From positions 1-29,941 of the forward strand of contig JAFPYK010000211.1 in assembly GCA_017412265.1 (NCBI GenBank): a stretch of DNA of 29,941 bases, given 5' to 3'. Every line of letters begins with the position of its first letter. Position 1 is the first letter of the stretch. The notes beneath the pieces are model-generated. The model saw nothing but the letters and a program-made list of their open reading frames with translations, made no database searches and was not told the DNA's origin. A program made the translations under genes and the position numbers. The stretch is from Lachnospiraceae bacterium (GTDB lineage Bacteria > Bacillota > Clostridia > Lachnospirales > Lachnospiraceae). Of the stretch, positions 7,368 through 15,102 are shown piece by piece.

Positions 7368-8432
7368 ATGAACAAGACTAGAGTCGAACTGGAAGGAAAA
7401 ACCATCCTTGTGACCGGATCTCCCGGATTCATCGGGGCCAACCTGGTCCTCAAGCTGCGGGAAGAGCTGCATCAGGGAAGAGTCATTTCCCTCGATAATA
7501 TGAACGAATATTATGATCCCGCCTTGAAGGATTACCGGCTTGCGCTGATCGAGAAGCAGGATTCCCCCGTAGAGCACATTTTCATCAAAGGCTCCATCGC
7601 GGATGCCGCTCTGGTCCGCGAGGTATTTGAGACCTACCGCCCGCAGGTGGTCGTGAACCTGGCCGCACAGGCCGGCGTCCGGTATTCGATCGATCATCCG
7701 GACGTCTATATCGAGAGCAACCTGATCGGCTTCTTCAACATTCTGGAGGCCTGCCGCCACTACGAGGTCGAGCACCTGGTCTACGCCTCCAGCTCCTCCG
7801 TGTACGGAGGCAACACCAAGGTTCCCTTCTCCGTGGAGGACAAGGTCGACAACCCGGTCTCCCTGTACGCGGCAACCAAGAAGAGCAATGAGCTCCTGGC
7901 CCACAGCTACTCCAAGCTGTACAACATCCCTTCCACGGGCCTGCGTTTCTTCACGGTCTACGGACCCGCCGGCCGGCCGGATATGTTCTATTATTCCGCC
8001 ACGGAGAGACTTGTGCGGGGCGAGTCCATCAAGCTCTTCAACTACGGCAACTGCAAGAGAGACTTCACCTATGTGGACGATATCGTCGAGGGCATCTACC
8101 GCGTCATGCAGGGTGCTCCCGCGAAAATGACCGGAGCGGACGGGCTTCCGATCCCGCCCTACGCGGTCTACAACATCGGCGGCGGCACACCGGAGAATCT
8201 GATGGATTACATCCAGACGCTCCAGGAGGAGCTGGTCGATGCCGGCGTTCTCCCGCAGGACTATGATTTCGAGGCCCACCGGGAGCTGGTCGGCATGCAG
8301 CCCGGCGATGTGCCGGTCACCTACGCGGACTCCTCTGCCCTGGAGCAGGACTTCGGCTTCCGGCCGTCCATCGGAATCCGCGAGGGCCTTCGCGCATTTG
8401 CCCGCTGGTACAAGGAGTACTACGGCATCTGA
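7368..8432 (+). CDS. UDP-glucuronate 4-epimerase (CapI/GAE-like extended SDR)
   Basis: The 354-residue extended SDR has a GSPGFIGANL NAD-binding loop (17-26; the usual third-position Ala/Gly region reads SPG), an NLAAQAGVRYS segment, an ASSSSVYG serine motif and a YAATKKSNE Tyr/Lys catalytic pair. LDNMNEYYDPALK, TVYGPAGRPDMF and FNYGNCKRDFTYVDDI are characteristic of UDP-glucuronate 4-epimerases. It should interconvert UDP-GlcA and UDP-GalA. As last gene of the operon it joins the de novo route (from the dehydrogenase) with the salvage route (kinase + nucleotidyltransferase) at UDP-GalA. GAGG precedes the ATG. Confidence in the family is high and in the exact uronate specificity good. Confidence 0.88.
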   Translation: MNKTRVELEGKTILVTGSPGFIGANLVLKLREELHQGRVISLDNMNEYYDPALKDYRLALIEKQDSPVEHIFIKGSIADAALVREVFETYRPQVVVNLAAQAGVRYSIDHPDVYIESNLIGFFNILEACRHYEVEHLVYASSSSVYGGNTKVPFSVEDKVDNPVSLYAATKKSNELLAHSYSKLYNIPSTGLRFFTVYGPAGRPDMFYYSATERLVRGESIKLFNYGNCKRDFTYVDDIVEGIYRVMQGAPAKMTGADGLPIPPYAVYNIGGGTPENLMDYIQTLQEELVDAGVLPQDYDFEAHRELVGMQPGDVPVTYADSSALEQDFGFRPSIGIREGLRAFARWYKEYYGI

Positions 8433-8451
8433 CTTCCGTCTGACACATGAC

Positions 8452-8489
8452 AAAAACGCCTGAGAATCCGCAGATTCTCAGGCGTTTTT
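8452..8489. terminator. Bidirectional intrinsic terminator between convergent operons
   Basis: A 17-bp perfect stem includes AACGCCTGAGAATC and its complement, with a CGCA loop. It has T-runs on the plus side (8485-8492) and, through the A-run at 8452-8456, on the minus side. It therefore ends both the uronic-acid operon and the Wzx end of the large minus-strand operon. Confidence 0.95.
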
Positions 8490-8499
8490 TTTGTCATTC

Positions 8500-9996
8500 T
8501 TACTTATTCTTATGCAGTTTCTTTTTGAGGAAAGCCATCAGCGGCTTGATCTGCTCTCTGTGCAGATACAGGTTGATTCCGATATAGAGCAGGACGATGA
8601 CGACCTTGAATCCGAAGTTCAGAATGATGAACTTATTGCCGTACTTGAAGAAGGACAGTGACAGTCCCGCGGCGATAAACCCGGATACCATCACGAAGTT
8701 TAAGAGGAAATCCTTCATCTTCAGGCCGATGTCCTCGAACCTCCGGCTGATGAAATAGATGATCAGCACGCGGATCACCATCGAGATTCCGTCCGCCGCA
8801 ATCGATCCCAGGACCCCCCACGCGGGGATCAGGAAGTACGACAGGAGCACGTTCAGGATACTGCTCGTCACGGTCGCGGTGAAGAGGAACTTCGAGGCCT
8901 TCTTGTAGTAGAACAGGACCTCCACGTAGAAATAATAAGCCGTCTTGATCGTGAACACCAGCACGATCAGCGGGACGTATTTCCACGCGTCATAGTAATC
9001 CTTCTTGATGAACAGGATGATGTAATCATGGGCAAAAAGTGATATACCCAGGAAGAACAGGCCGATCACCGCGCACAGCAGCTTCACGGTCTTGCGGATG
9101 TTGCTCTTGTAGGCCTCTTCTCTCGCGTGCAGCTTCTCGTACAGCCAGGGGCCGTACGCATAATCCACATAATTCTGCACCGTATCCGCCATGTTGCCGA
9201 ACTGCGTCGCAACCGTATAGACGCCCAGGCTGCCGAGCGACACCGCGTCGCCGATCAGGACCTTCGATACCAGGACCGCGATCTGCGTCGACAGGTTGTG
9301 CGGCATGATCGGCACCGAGTACTTCAGCGCCTTCTTAAGCAGCGGCAGGTCCAGGCAGTACACCATCTGCCGGGTCGCCAGCATGTAGATGATGAAATAG
9401 ATCGAGTGAGCGCCGTAAGAGATCGCAGACGCAAGGATCGTTCCGAGCGCGCCCATCTTGAGGACCACGACAAAGAGAATGTTCAGCCCCAGAGTCACGA
9501 AGAAGAACACGATCGTAACCAGCGAGCTGTGCATGGCCTTCTGCTGGCTTCGCAGCACATTGTCGAAGATCAGCTGCTGGCAGTGAAACAGCAGGGCGAT
9601 CAGGCTGACGAAGATGATCGGATAATACGGTACCCCGGAGAAAATGTGCTCCGATACCAGTCCCCGCAGCAATGTCAGCAGCGTCCCGAACACAAGGCCG
9701 GAGAGCAATGTGAACAGGCTGATCGTACCATAGAAGCGTTTGAGCTGCTCCGGGTCATCCTTCAGGTCCACATAGAAGCGCATGACTGCAGAGAACAGGG
9801 AAAATGCAACCACGAAGCCCATCGTGGTGATGAAGCTGGTGGCAATACTGTTAATTCCGTAGTCCTCGGTCGTCAGATACGCGGTGTAGAGCGGAAGGAG
9901 GAAGAAGCTGAAGCACTTCAGCAGCAGTCCGCTTGCCGAATATATAAACGAGTTTAATACCACCCGTTTTGTTGTTGTATTTTTCTGTTCAGCCAT
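8500..9996 (-). CDS. wzx: Wzx-type oligosaccharide flippase
   Basis: This 498-residue protein is hydrophobic throughout, with about 12-14 predicted membrane spans. It begins VLNSFIYSASGLLLKCFSFFLLPLYTAYL, the typical first helix of polysaccharide transporters of the MOP superfamily, followed by TTEDYGINS. The charged C-terminal tail is cytosolic. It should flip an undecaprenyl-diphosphate-linked repeat unit across the membrane for polymerisation by Wzy. In pneumococcus the equivalent flippase, TacF, handles phosphocholine-bearing teichoic acid chains, a plausible role here. Its ATG overlaps the end of the CapA-like gene by 8 bases with AAGGG 7 bases upstream, so the two are translationally coupled. 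It is the last gene of the long operon, directly before the bidirectional terminator. Confidence 0.93.
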   Translation of the reverse strand: MAEQKNTTTKRVVLNSFIYSASGLLLKCFSFFLLPLYTAYLTTEDYGINSIATSFITTMGFVVAFSLFSAVMRFYVDLKDDPEQLKRFYGTISLFTLLSGLVFGTLLTLLRGLVSEHIFSGVPYYPIIFVSLIALLFHCQQLIFDNVLRSQQKAMHSSLVTIVFFFVTLGLNILFVVVLKMGALGTILASAISYGAHSIYFIIYMLATRQMVYCLDLPLLKKALKYSVPIMPHNLSTQIAVLVSKVLIGDAVSLGSLGVYTVATQFGNMADTVQNYVDYAYGPWLYEKLHAREEAYKSNIRKTVKLLCAVIGLFFLGISLFAHDYIILFIKKDYYDAWKYVPLIVLVFTIKTAYYFYVEVLFYYKKASKFLFTATVTSSILNVLLSYFLIPAWGVLGSIAADGISMVIRVLIIYFISRRFEDIGLKMKDFLLNFVMVSGFIAAGLSLSFFKYGNKFIILNFGFKVVIVLLYIGINLYLHREQIKPLMAFLKKKLHKNK

Positions 9997-11119
9997 TCTT
10001 CAGCCCTTCTAACCACAGCTCGCGGTGCGCCTCGCATTCGATGAAATTCTCAAGCGCGATGCGCTGTGCTTTTGTATATTTTTTCTTGAGAAGCCGGCGA
10101 TAGTAGCGGCCGCCGCTCAGGCGGTTGAGCACCTTGGTCGCGAAGCCTCTCTTGCCGAAGACCGCGTTCTCATAGACGTGGAACATCTCCGCGGCAAATT
10201 TGCGATAATTCTCCTCGATGAACCCGTCCTTCCGGATCTCCTCGCCGCGTGCCCGGAAGGCATCCAGGATCTCTGCCGCCTCTGCTCCTTCGGCCAGCCG
10301 CACCGCATGCCCGTTCTTGACCACCGGATGGTATGTGACATTCAGCCCGCCTTCGGTGTCCACCTCCAGCAGCAGTCCCGTCAGCCAGCACTCGTGGTCA
10401 TCCAGGTCAAAGAGAAGATTGCCCTGCCCGTAGATGATTCTGCCGCCCTGATACTTCTCCTCACAGCCGATGCAGTGAGAATGCTGGCAGATCACGAGAT
10501 CCGCCCCCTTCTCCACCAGCTTGCGGCAGGTCTTCTGAAGCTGCGGGGAAGGATACCGGTAGAGCTCCTTGCCTCCGTGGTACAGAACGATCACATGATC
10601 ACAGTTCTTCTTCAGCTCTGCCACCTGGTCCGGAACGGTCAGCGGGTCGAACGGATTCGCACCCGGGCGCTTCTCTCCTGCGATCGAGAACTCGTGCTCC
10701 GCGCAGGCGATGACTCCGACGCTCACATCTCCCTTCTGCAGGATATACGGCTTCGCGGCCTCCGCGAGATTCTCTCCGGCACCCACATGGGCGATCCCGG
10801 CCTCATCCAGCACGCGGATCGTCGAGAAGAGGCCCTCCGTCCCCTGGTCGAGGATGTGATTGTTCGCAGCCGCGGCCAGCGTAATCCCCAGAGCCTTGTA
10901 TCCCGCGATGCAGGATGTCGCGGCCCGCAGGGCCGGCCCGTGCTTCTCAATCGGGGTCTGGTGGTCCGTCAGAGGCACCTCCAGGTTAATCACCGCCGCA
11001 TCCGCCTGATGTAATAAGCTCAACAGTTCGGAGCCGACAAGGCCGGCTCCGTCCCCTTTTTCAAATAAGGCGGTATTCGCTTTTGTAGGGACGACATCTG
11101 CCCCAATCATCAACTTCAT
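9989..11119 (-). CDS. CapA-like metallophosphatase-fold protein, no signal peptide
   Basis: The 376-residue protein has the CapA/PgsA-type calcineurin-like layout. It has GAD at the N-terminus (6-8), INLEVPL near 44-50, ANNHILDQG near 85-93, a later VLYHGGKE and a QHSHCIGCEE histidine motif. CapA proteins take part in poly-gamma-glutamate or capsule assembly and are often exported, but here the first residues are MKLMIGADVV with no signal peptide or membrane anchor, so it should be cytosolic. The C-terminal 100 residues are basic and helical. It is preceded by AGGAGAA and lies between LicD and Wzx. A role in trimming or transferring a phosphate- or amino-acid-containing substituent is possible, but no reaction can be assigned. 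Confidence 0.8.
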   Translation of the reverse strand: MKLMIGADVVPTKANTALFEKGDGAGLVGSELLSLLHQADAAVINLEVPLTDHQTPIEKHGPALRAATSCIAGYKALGITLAAAANNHILDQGTEGLFSTIRVLDEAGIAHVGAGENLAEAAKPYILQKGDVSVGVIACAEHEFSIAGEKRPGANPFDPLTVPDQVAELKKNCDHVIVLYHGGKELYRYPSPQLQKTCRKLVEKGADLVICQHSHCIGCEEKYQGGRIIYGQGNLLFDLDDHECWLTGLLLEVDTEGGLNVTYHPVVKNGHAVRLAEGAEAAEILDAFRARGEEIRKDGFIEENYRKFAAEMFHVYENAVFGKRGFATKVLNRLSGGRYYRRLLKKKYTKAQRIALENFIECEAHRELWLEGLKNG

Positions 11120-11134
11120 CTGTCTGTTCTCCTG

Positions 11135-12007
11135 TTATTTTGCAGCTCTCTGCTGAAAGAGGCGGATCCGGTTCGTGTGATATTTCACCTCGTGGATGCG
11201 TCTGGGCAGCGGCGGTACACTCATATAATCACCGTAGAGCAGCGCCAGCAGTTCCTCGCGCCGCACCGGGACGCGGATCGGCCCGTAGCCCGTCTCGACG
11301 ACCTCGGTCTCCTTCATGAGCTCTGCCGGGTAATCCTTCCAGTCCGCATAGGTATCCGCAGTCACATAATAGGTAGCTCCCTCCAGCGGGTACTTCTCCG
11401 CAAGCTCCCGGTAAGTCCGGTCGATCTTCCCGACGGACGCCAGCAGGGCCGGCAGTTTTCTCTTCAGAAGCAGCGAAGCAAACCGCCGCGGCCGTCCCAT
11501 CGACTCCTCGATCAGATTCACAAACTTCCCGTAGCGCTTCTCCGAGATATCCGCCATCTGCCTGGCAAATGCCCTCCGCTCCGCCTCATCCTCCGGCGAG
11601 CCGATCAGGAAGAAGACATCCACGTGCAGCGCCTCGGTCCGGTACTCCTTCGGAGCCAACCGCATGATCATATGCCGGCAGCGCGGATCCAGGTCCGGCG
11701 AGTACGCATAATACTCGCTGCCAAGGTCCTTCCGGAGCGCCTCCAGAAGCTTCTCCTTCTCCGCGAAAGGCACCAGCACGTCCACGTCATAGTCCCACGG
11801 AATCTGGCCTCCGTCGCGCACGACACCCAGCAGAGACCCGTAGGCGAGCTGGTAATTGACCTGGTTCTTCTCACAGACCCGGTGCAGCTTGGCCAGCGTC
11901 TTCGCCGTCACGCCCTGATACACCTGAAATTCCTTGTATGTCTCTTCAAAATCCGCGGGACACTCATCCCACGCCAACGCTTCCTTTAAAAACTCTTCCG
12001 ATGTCAT
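11135..12007 (-). CDS. licD: LicD-family phosphotransferase (probable phosphocholine transferase)
   Basis: The 290-residue protein carries the LicD signature YGSLLGVVRDGGQIPWDYD at 56-74 with an Asp triad D72/D74/D76 that binds metal, and a downstream HVDVFFLIG. LicD proteins move phosphocholine from CDP-choline onto a sugar hydroxyl of a lipid-linked repeat on the cytosolic face of the membrane. The choline kinase and cytidylyltransferases at the left of the window would supply the donor. The start ATG follows the TAG stop of the ATP-grasp gene with no gap and AAGGAG just upstream. LicD-like proteins elsewhere can transfer other CDP-activated phospho-alcohols, so the CDP-polyol from the IspD-like enzyme is an alternative donor. 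Confidence 0.9.
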   Translation of the reverse strand: MTSEEFLKEALAWDECPADFEETYKEFQVYQGVTAKTLAKLHRVCEKNQVNYQLAYGSLLGVVRDGGQIPWDYDVDVLVPFAEKEKLLEALRKDLGSEYYAYSPDLDPRCRHMIMRLAPKEYRTEALHVDVFFLIGSPEDEAERRAFARQMADISEKRYGKFVNLIEESMGRPRRFASLLLKRKLPALLASVGKIDRTYRELAEKYPLEGATYYVTADTYADWKDYPAELMKETEVVETGYGPIRVPVRREELLALLYGDYMSVPPLPRRIHEVKYHTNRIRLFQQRAAK

Positions 12008-12928
12008 CTACGACTCCTTGCCGGGCAATTTGATCCAGCTGCCCAGCAGCAGATCATATTCCTTCTTGTCAAACGGTGCGAACCCCGCCCCGTCATAGAA
12101 CGTCAGCTCTCCGAAATACAGCTTCCCGCTGACACAGTACCAATCCACCCGGATGTGCGGGATTCCTTCCGACAGGATGCGGGAGCAACGAAGCATCTCA
12201 TCCAGTACCGGCGGCTTCGGGAAATCCTTCCCCGAGGTGTGGTATTTCCGGAGCTGTCCCTGCGAGATCTCGCTTCTCTTCCACTCCACGTCATAGTAAT
12301 CCTGCGTGGGATGGTCCGAGTATCTCCCCTGGTGCAGCTCGATGAGCTTCGGCTCTCCGCCGAAGCACAGGACCTTATAATCCCTCAGTTCCTCTCCGGT
12401 GTCGTCCTCCATGTACTGCTCTGCGATGATGCGCGGCTTGATATCCTTGTACGGCCACTCCCGGAACTTCTGATAATAGTTCTGCTTCAGCCCCTCGCGC
12501 AGGGTCTTCCGGGCCTTCTCTTCATCCAGCTTGCTGCGGTCCTTGCAGATCACGAGCCCGTGGCTGTCGTGCGTGCACTTGAGCACGAACTGGTCGGGCA
12601 GCTCCTTAAAATCGATGTCCTCCGCCCGCTCCCAGACACCCAGATTCGGAATCACATACTGTGCCCCGATCTTCTGCGAGACATATTCCTTCACCGCATA
12701 CTTGTCTGCCATCGTCGTATACAGCGGATTGTGATCATGCAGCTTCAGCCACTGCAGCTTCTCGTTGAATGTGCGCGGGTTTTCCAGATCCAGCGGATAT
12801 CCCATCAGCAGCCGGAACTTCTTCTTCAGGAACTTCTCATCCGACATCTTATTCAGGAAACCATAATCCGAGAGCACCGCGAAACGGTACTTCGGATCGC
12901 GCAGCAAACGAATGCATTTTTCGATCAT
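12008..12928 (-). CDS. TupA-like ATP-grasp ligase, copy 1
   Basis: The 306-residue protein belongs to the TupA-like ATP-grasp group. Recognisable segments are RTFNEKLQWLKLHD, ADKYAVKEYV, LPDQFVLKCTHDSHGLVICKD, KPRIIAEQYMED, DYKVLCFGGEP and HIRVDWY. The last segments carry the acidic ATP/metal ligands. ATP-grasp ligases join a carboxylate to an amine via an acyl phosphate. TupA is named from teichuronopeptide synthesis in alkaliphilic Bacillus, where glutamate-rich chains are linked to uronic acid polymer. Here it could aminoacylate uronic acids supplied by the plus-strand operon, which is inference. GGGAG precedes the ATG. It lies just downstream of an intrinsic terminator, with only a weak -10-like sequence before it. 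Confidence 0.85.
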   Translation of the reverse strand: MIEKCIRLLRDPKYRFAVLSDYGFLNKMSDEKFLKKKFRLLMGYPLDLENPRTFNEKLQWLKLHDHNPLYTTMADKYAVKEYVSQKIGAQYVIPNLGVWERAEDIDFKELPDQFVLKCTHDSHGLVICKDRSKLDEEKARKTLREGLKQNYYQKFREWPYKDIKPRIIAEQYMEDDTGEELRDYKVLCFGGEPKLIELHQGRYSDHPTQDYYDVEWKRSEISQGQLRKYHTSGKDFPKPPVLDEMLRCSRILSEGIPHIRVDWYCVSGKLYFGELTFYDGAGFAPFDKKEYDLLLGSWIKLPGKES

Positions 12929-12992
12929 GACTCTACTCCCGTCCTTTCATAGATCTTATCTACATTCTGATGATTTATTCAGTTATCGTCAG

Positions 12993-13017
12993 AAAAACTG
13001 CCGGCGCCTGCCGGCAG
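12993..13017 (-). terminator. Intrinsic terminator between the two TupA-like genes
   Basis: On the minus strand, CTGCCGGC-AGGC-GCCGGCAG is a perfect 8-bp GC-rich stem with a 4-base loop, directly followed by TTTTTCTG. It starts 16 bases after the stop codon of copy 2. It would end, or attenuate, the long operon before copy 1, licD, the CapA-like gene and wzx. Confidence 0.82.
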
Positions 13018-13032
13018 CACCTCTTACTTCTT

Positions 13033-13944
13033 CTATCTCTGCTTCGGCGGCAGGACGATCCAGTCTCCCAGCGTTCTGTCCCATTCCTCCGGCGTGAACT
13101 CCTCGAAGCCCCCGCCCGGGAAGAACGTCATCTCTCCGAAGAGGACCTTCCCGTCCAGATCATAGAAATCCACCCGCACGAAAGGAATCCCTTCGCTGAG
13201 GATCTCCGCAAGCCTGCACATCTCTTCATACTGCTCCGGCTTGTCGATCACTTCACTGCTGGCAGGATAATGCCGCTCGAAGGTCATCCGCTCCCAGTCC
13301 TTGTCGAAGAACGTGACCTTCAGCCCCTTCCCGTTGAAGCGGTCCGTGCAGACAAATGAGCACTTGACCTCGCCTCCGAAGCACATGATCTTATAATCAT
13401 TGAGCTCCCCGTGAGCATCCTCCAGGTAGGGCTCTGCGAGAATTCTCGGCTTGACGTTCTTGTACGGCCACTCTCTGCCGTAGTAGAAGAAATTCCTCGT
13501 CAGGCAATGATCAATCTTCTGTTTGGCGGCCTCTTTGTCCAGCCGGCTCTTGTCCTTGCAGATGACCAGTCCGCCGCTGTCATGCGTGCATTTGAGCACA
13601 AACTGATCCGGAAGAGCATCAAAATCGATCTCCTCAAAGGAATCCCACACGCCCAGCGTGGGAATGACATATTCTCTGCCGATCTGCTTCGACACATACT
13701 CCTTGACCTTCTCCTTGTCTACCAGGTCCGTATACTTCGGATTGTGGTCATAGAGCTTCAGCCACTGCAGCTTCTCGTTGAACGTCTTCGGCTCTTCGAG
13801 GTTCGGCTCACAGCCCATCACCACCCGGAATTTCCTGTGGATGAATTCCTCATCCGAGAGCCGGTTTAAGAACCCTTTGGACGCATTGACAAGAAATCTG
13901 TACTTTGGGTCTCTCGCATAGCGGATTAATTTCTGAATCAACAT
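13033..13944 (-). CDS. TupA-like ATP-grasp ligase, copy 2
   Basis: The 303-residue paralogue of copy 1 shares DPKYRF, FNEKLQWLKLYDHNPKYT, VIPTLGVWDS, LPDQFVLKCTHDSGGLVICKD, REWPYKNVKPRILAEPYLED, DYKIMCFGGE and EGIPFVRVDFYD. The two therefore arose by tandem duplication and have since diverged clearly in the C-terminal third. Copy 2 ends in an FPGGGFEEFTPEEWDRTLGDW segment where copy 1 has FYDGAGFAPF. Both keep the ATP-grasp acidic residues, so two acceptor or amino-acid specificities are plausible. The ATG at 13944 is preferred to an upstream start because GAGGAG lies about 6 bases before it. A terminator follows the gene. Confidence 0.85.
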   Translation of the reverse strand: MLIQKLIRYARDPKYRFLVNASKGFLNRLSDEEFIHRKFRVVMGCEPNLEEPKTFNEKLQWLKLYDHNPKYTDLVDKEKVKEYVSKQIGREYVIPTLGVWDSFEEIDFDALPDQFVLKCTHDSGGLVICKDKSRLDKEAAKQKIDHCLTRNFFYYGREWPYKNVKPRILAEPYLEDAHGELNDYKIMCFGGEVKCSFVCTDRFNGKGLKVTFFDKDWERMTFERHYPASSEVIDKPEQYEEMCRLAEILSEGIPFVRVDFYDLDGKVLFGEMTFFPGGGFEEFTPEEWDRTLGDWIVLPPKQR

Positions 13945-14067
13945 CGGTTTCTCCTCGCGCAAGTGAAACATATTGCCTGTCAGAGAAACAACGTTTCATA
14001 CTCCCATGTATGCTCAGATTCGTTACTTAGAGATCCGTTTTACCGGGACGCCTCCCGGCCTGCCCGG

Positions 14068-15102
14068 TCAGCGCTCGAAGGAAGACTTCTTCGGGTAAAT
14101 GCTCTCAAATGCATCGATGAACTGCTTCTGAATCTCTTCAAAATGATCGCCGTGATAATCATCGTTGATGCAGAGCATCTTGTGCTCACGGTTCCGGATG
14201 ATCCTCAGCGTCTCCTCATTCTTCTTCGCGTCCGCGCAGATGCTGGTGGACACCCCCGCCTTCGGCGAGCGCGGCATGAAGGTTCCCTTCGCCAGCTGCC
14301 AGTAGGAGAACATCCGGCTGCTCACGTCGGTGGGCTGGCGGAACTTGTGCTCACAGGCCAGCTTAAGGACTTCCTCCTCGTGCTGCCAGGCATCCTCAAA
14401 TGTGGACTTTAAGTAAGAATAAGGCACATGAGGGCTCTTGAAGCCCGTGAACTTGATCCACGGTGTCAGCAGAAGCGTCCGGATGACCTGCTTGCCATAG
14501 ACAGGCGAGTACCATTTTCTCCAGTTCTTCCGCATGCTCTCACGCTTGTTGAAGTTGCGGTTGATCGCCGCGACGTTGAAGATCAGGGTCGTATAGAGAG
14601 ACTGCGCCTTGATCGGGTCACCGTCATTGGTCGTCTCGTTGATCGTGATCGCGTCCAGCACTGCGGTATCACAGGGCAGCCCGTTCTTGAAGAAATCCGT
14701 GGCCTCCGTCTTGCGCAGCAGGAACATATCGTCGTTGAAATACACGAACCGCTCCGAAAGTCCCGGAATCCGGTGAAGATTCATCTCAATCGGCCGGCAC
14801 GAGAAGGTCGGAAGATACTCCGCCGGGATAAAGTCCTTGTGATTGACGATCTTGAGCTTCGGGTGATCCGTGTTGAGCCATGCCGGAAGATGACCCCAGG
14901 TCACGAAATAGATGTTCCTGACCCAGGTTGCATTCTCCTCAACGGCGCGGAACCAGTATCTCAGGAAATCCCAGTCGCGGTAGCGGTTCGCCCGCACGTC
15001 GCCGCTCTTCTTCTGCTGGTATTTTGCTTTTTCCTCTAACCAGGCCGGATCGCTTCCGTCCACCCAGGTAATCACAATATCAATATTCTGCTCGCTTCCC
15101 AT
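14068..15102 (-). CDS. Stealth-family sugar-1-phosphate transferase
   Basis: The 344-residue protein shows the conserved Stealth regions in order: CR1 IDIVITWVDGSDPAW (7-21), CR2 NRYRDWDFLRYWFRAVE with IYFVTWGHLPAWL, CR3 HKDFIPAEYLPTFSCRPIE with RFVYFNDDMFLL, and a late CR4-like INDDYHGD. Stealth enzymes, such as the N. meningitidis and E. coli capsule polymerases, transfer hexose-1-phosphate from a UDP-sugar to make phosphodiester-linked glycans. It likely works in the cytosol at the membrane on lipid-linked acceptors. The ATG follows the TGA of the upstream SDR gene with no intervening base and GGGAG upstream, so the pair is tightly coupled. With TagF and LicD this gives the locus three independent enzymes that form phosphodiesters. 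Confidence 0.93.
   Translation of the reverse strand: MGSEQNIDIVITWVDGSDPAWLEEKAKYQQKKSGDVRANRYRDWDFLRYWFRAVEENATWVRNIYFVTWGHLPAWLNTDHPKLKIVNHKDFIPAEYLPTFSCRPIEMNLHRIPGLSERFVYFNDDMFLLRKTEATDFFKNGLPCDTAVLDAITINETTNDGDPIKAQSLYTTLIFNVAAINRNFNKRESMRKNWRKWYSPVYGKQVIRTLLLTPWIKFTGFKSPHVPYSYLKSTFEDAWQHEEEVLKLACEHKFRQPTDVSSRMFSYWQLAKGTFMPRSPKAGVSTSICADAKKNEETLRIIRNREHKMLCINDDYHGDHFEEIQKQFIDAFESIYPKKSSFER

Noticed and set aside
14043..14058. CCGGGA/TCCCGG hairpin between the Stealth gene and the second TupA-like gene
   Set aside because: The minus-strand sequence after the stem is TAAAACGG, not T-rich, so it is not a convincing intrinsic terminator. No good promoter follows it either.
13945..14067. 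Possible internal promoter before the second TupA-like gene (TATGTT and TATGAA as -10 boxes)
   Set aside because: No -35 box at 16-18 bases from either candidate; the spacing to the nearest TTGTTT is only 13.
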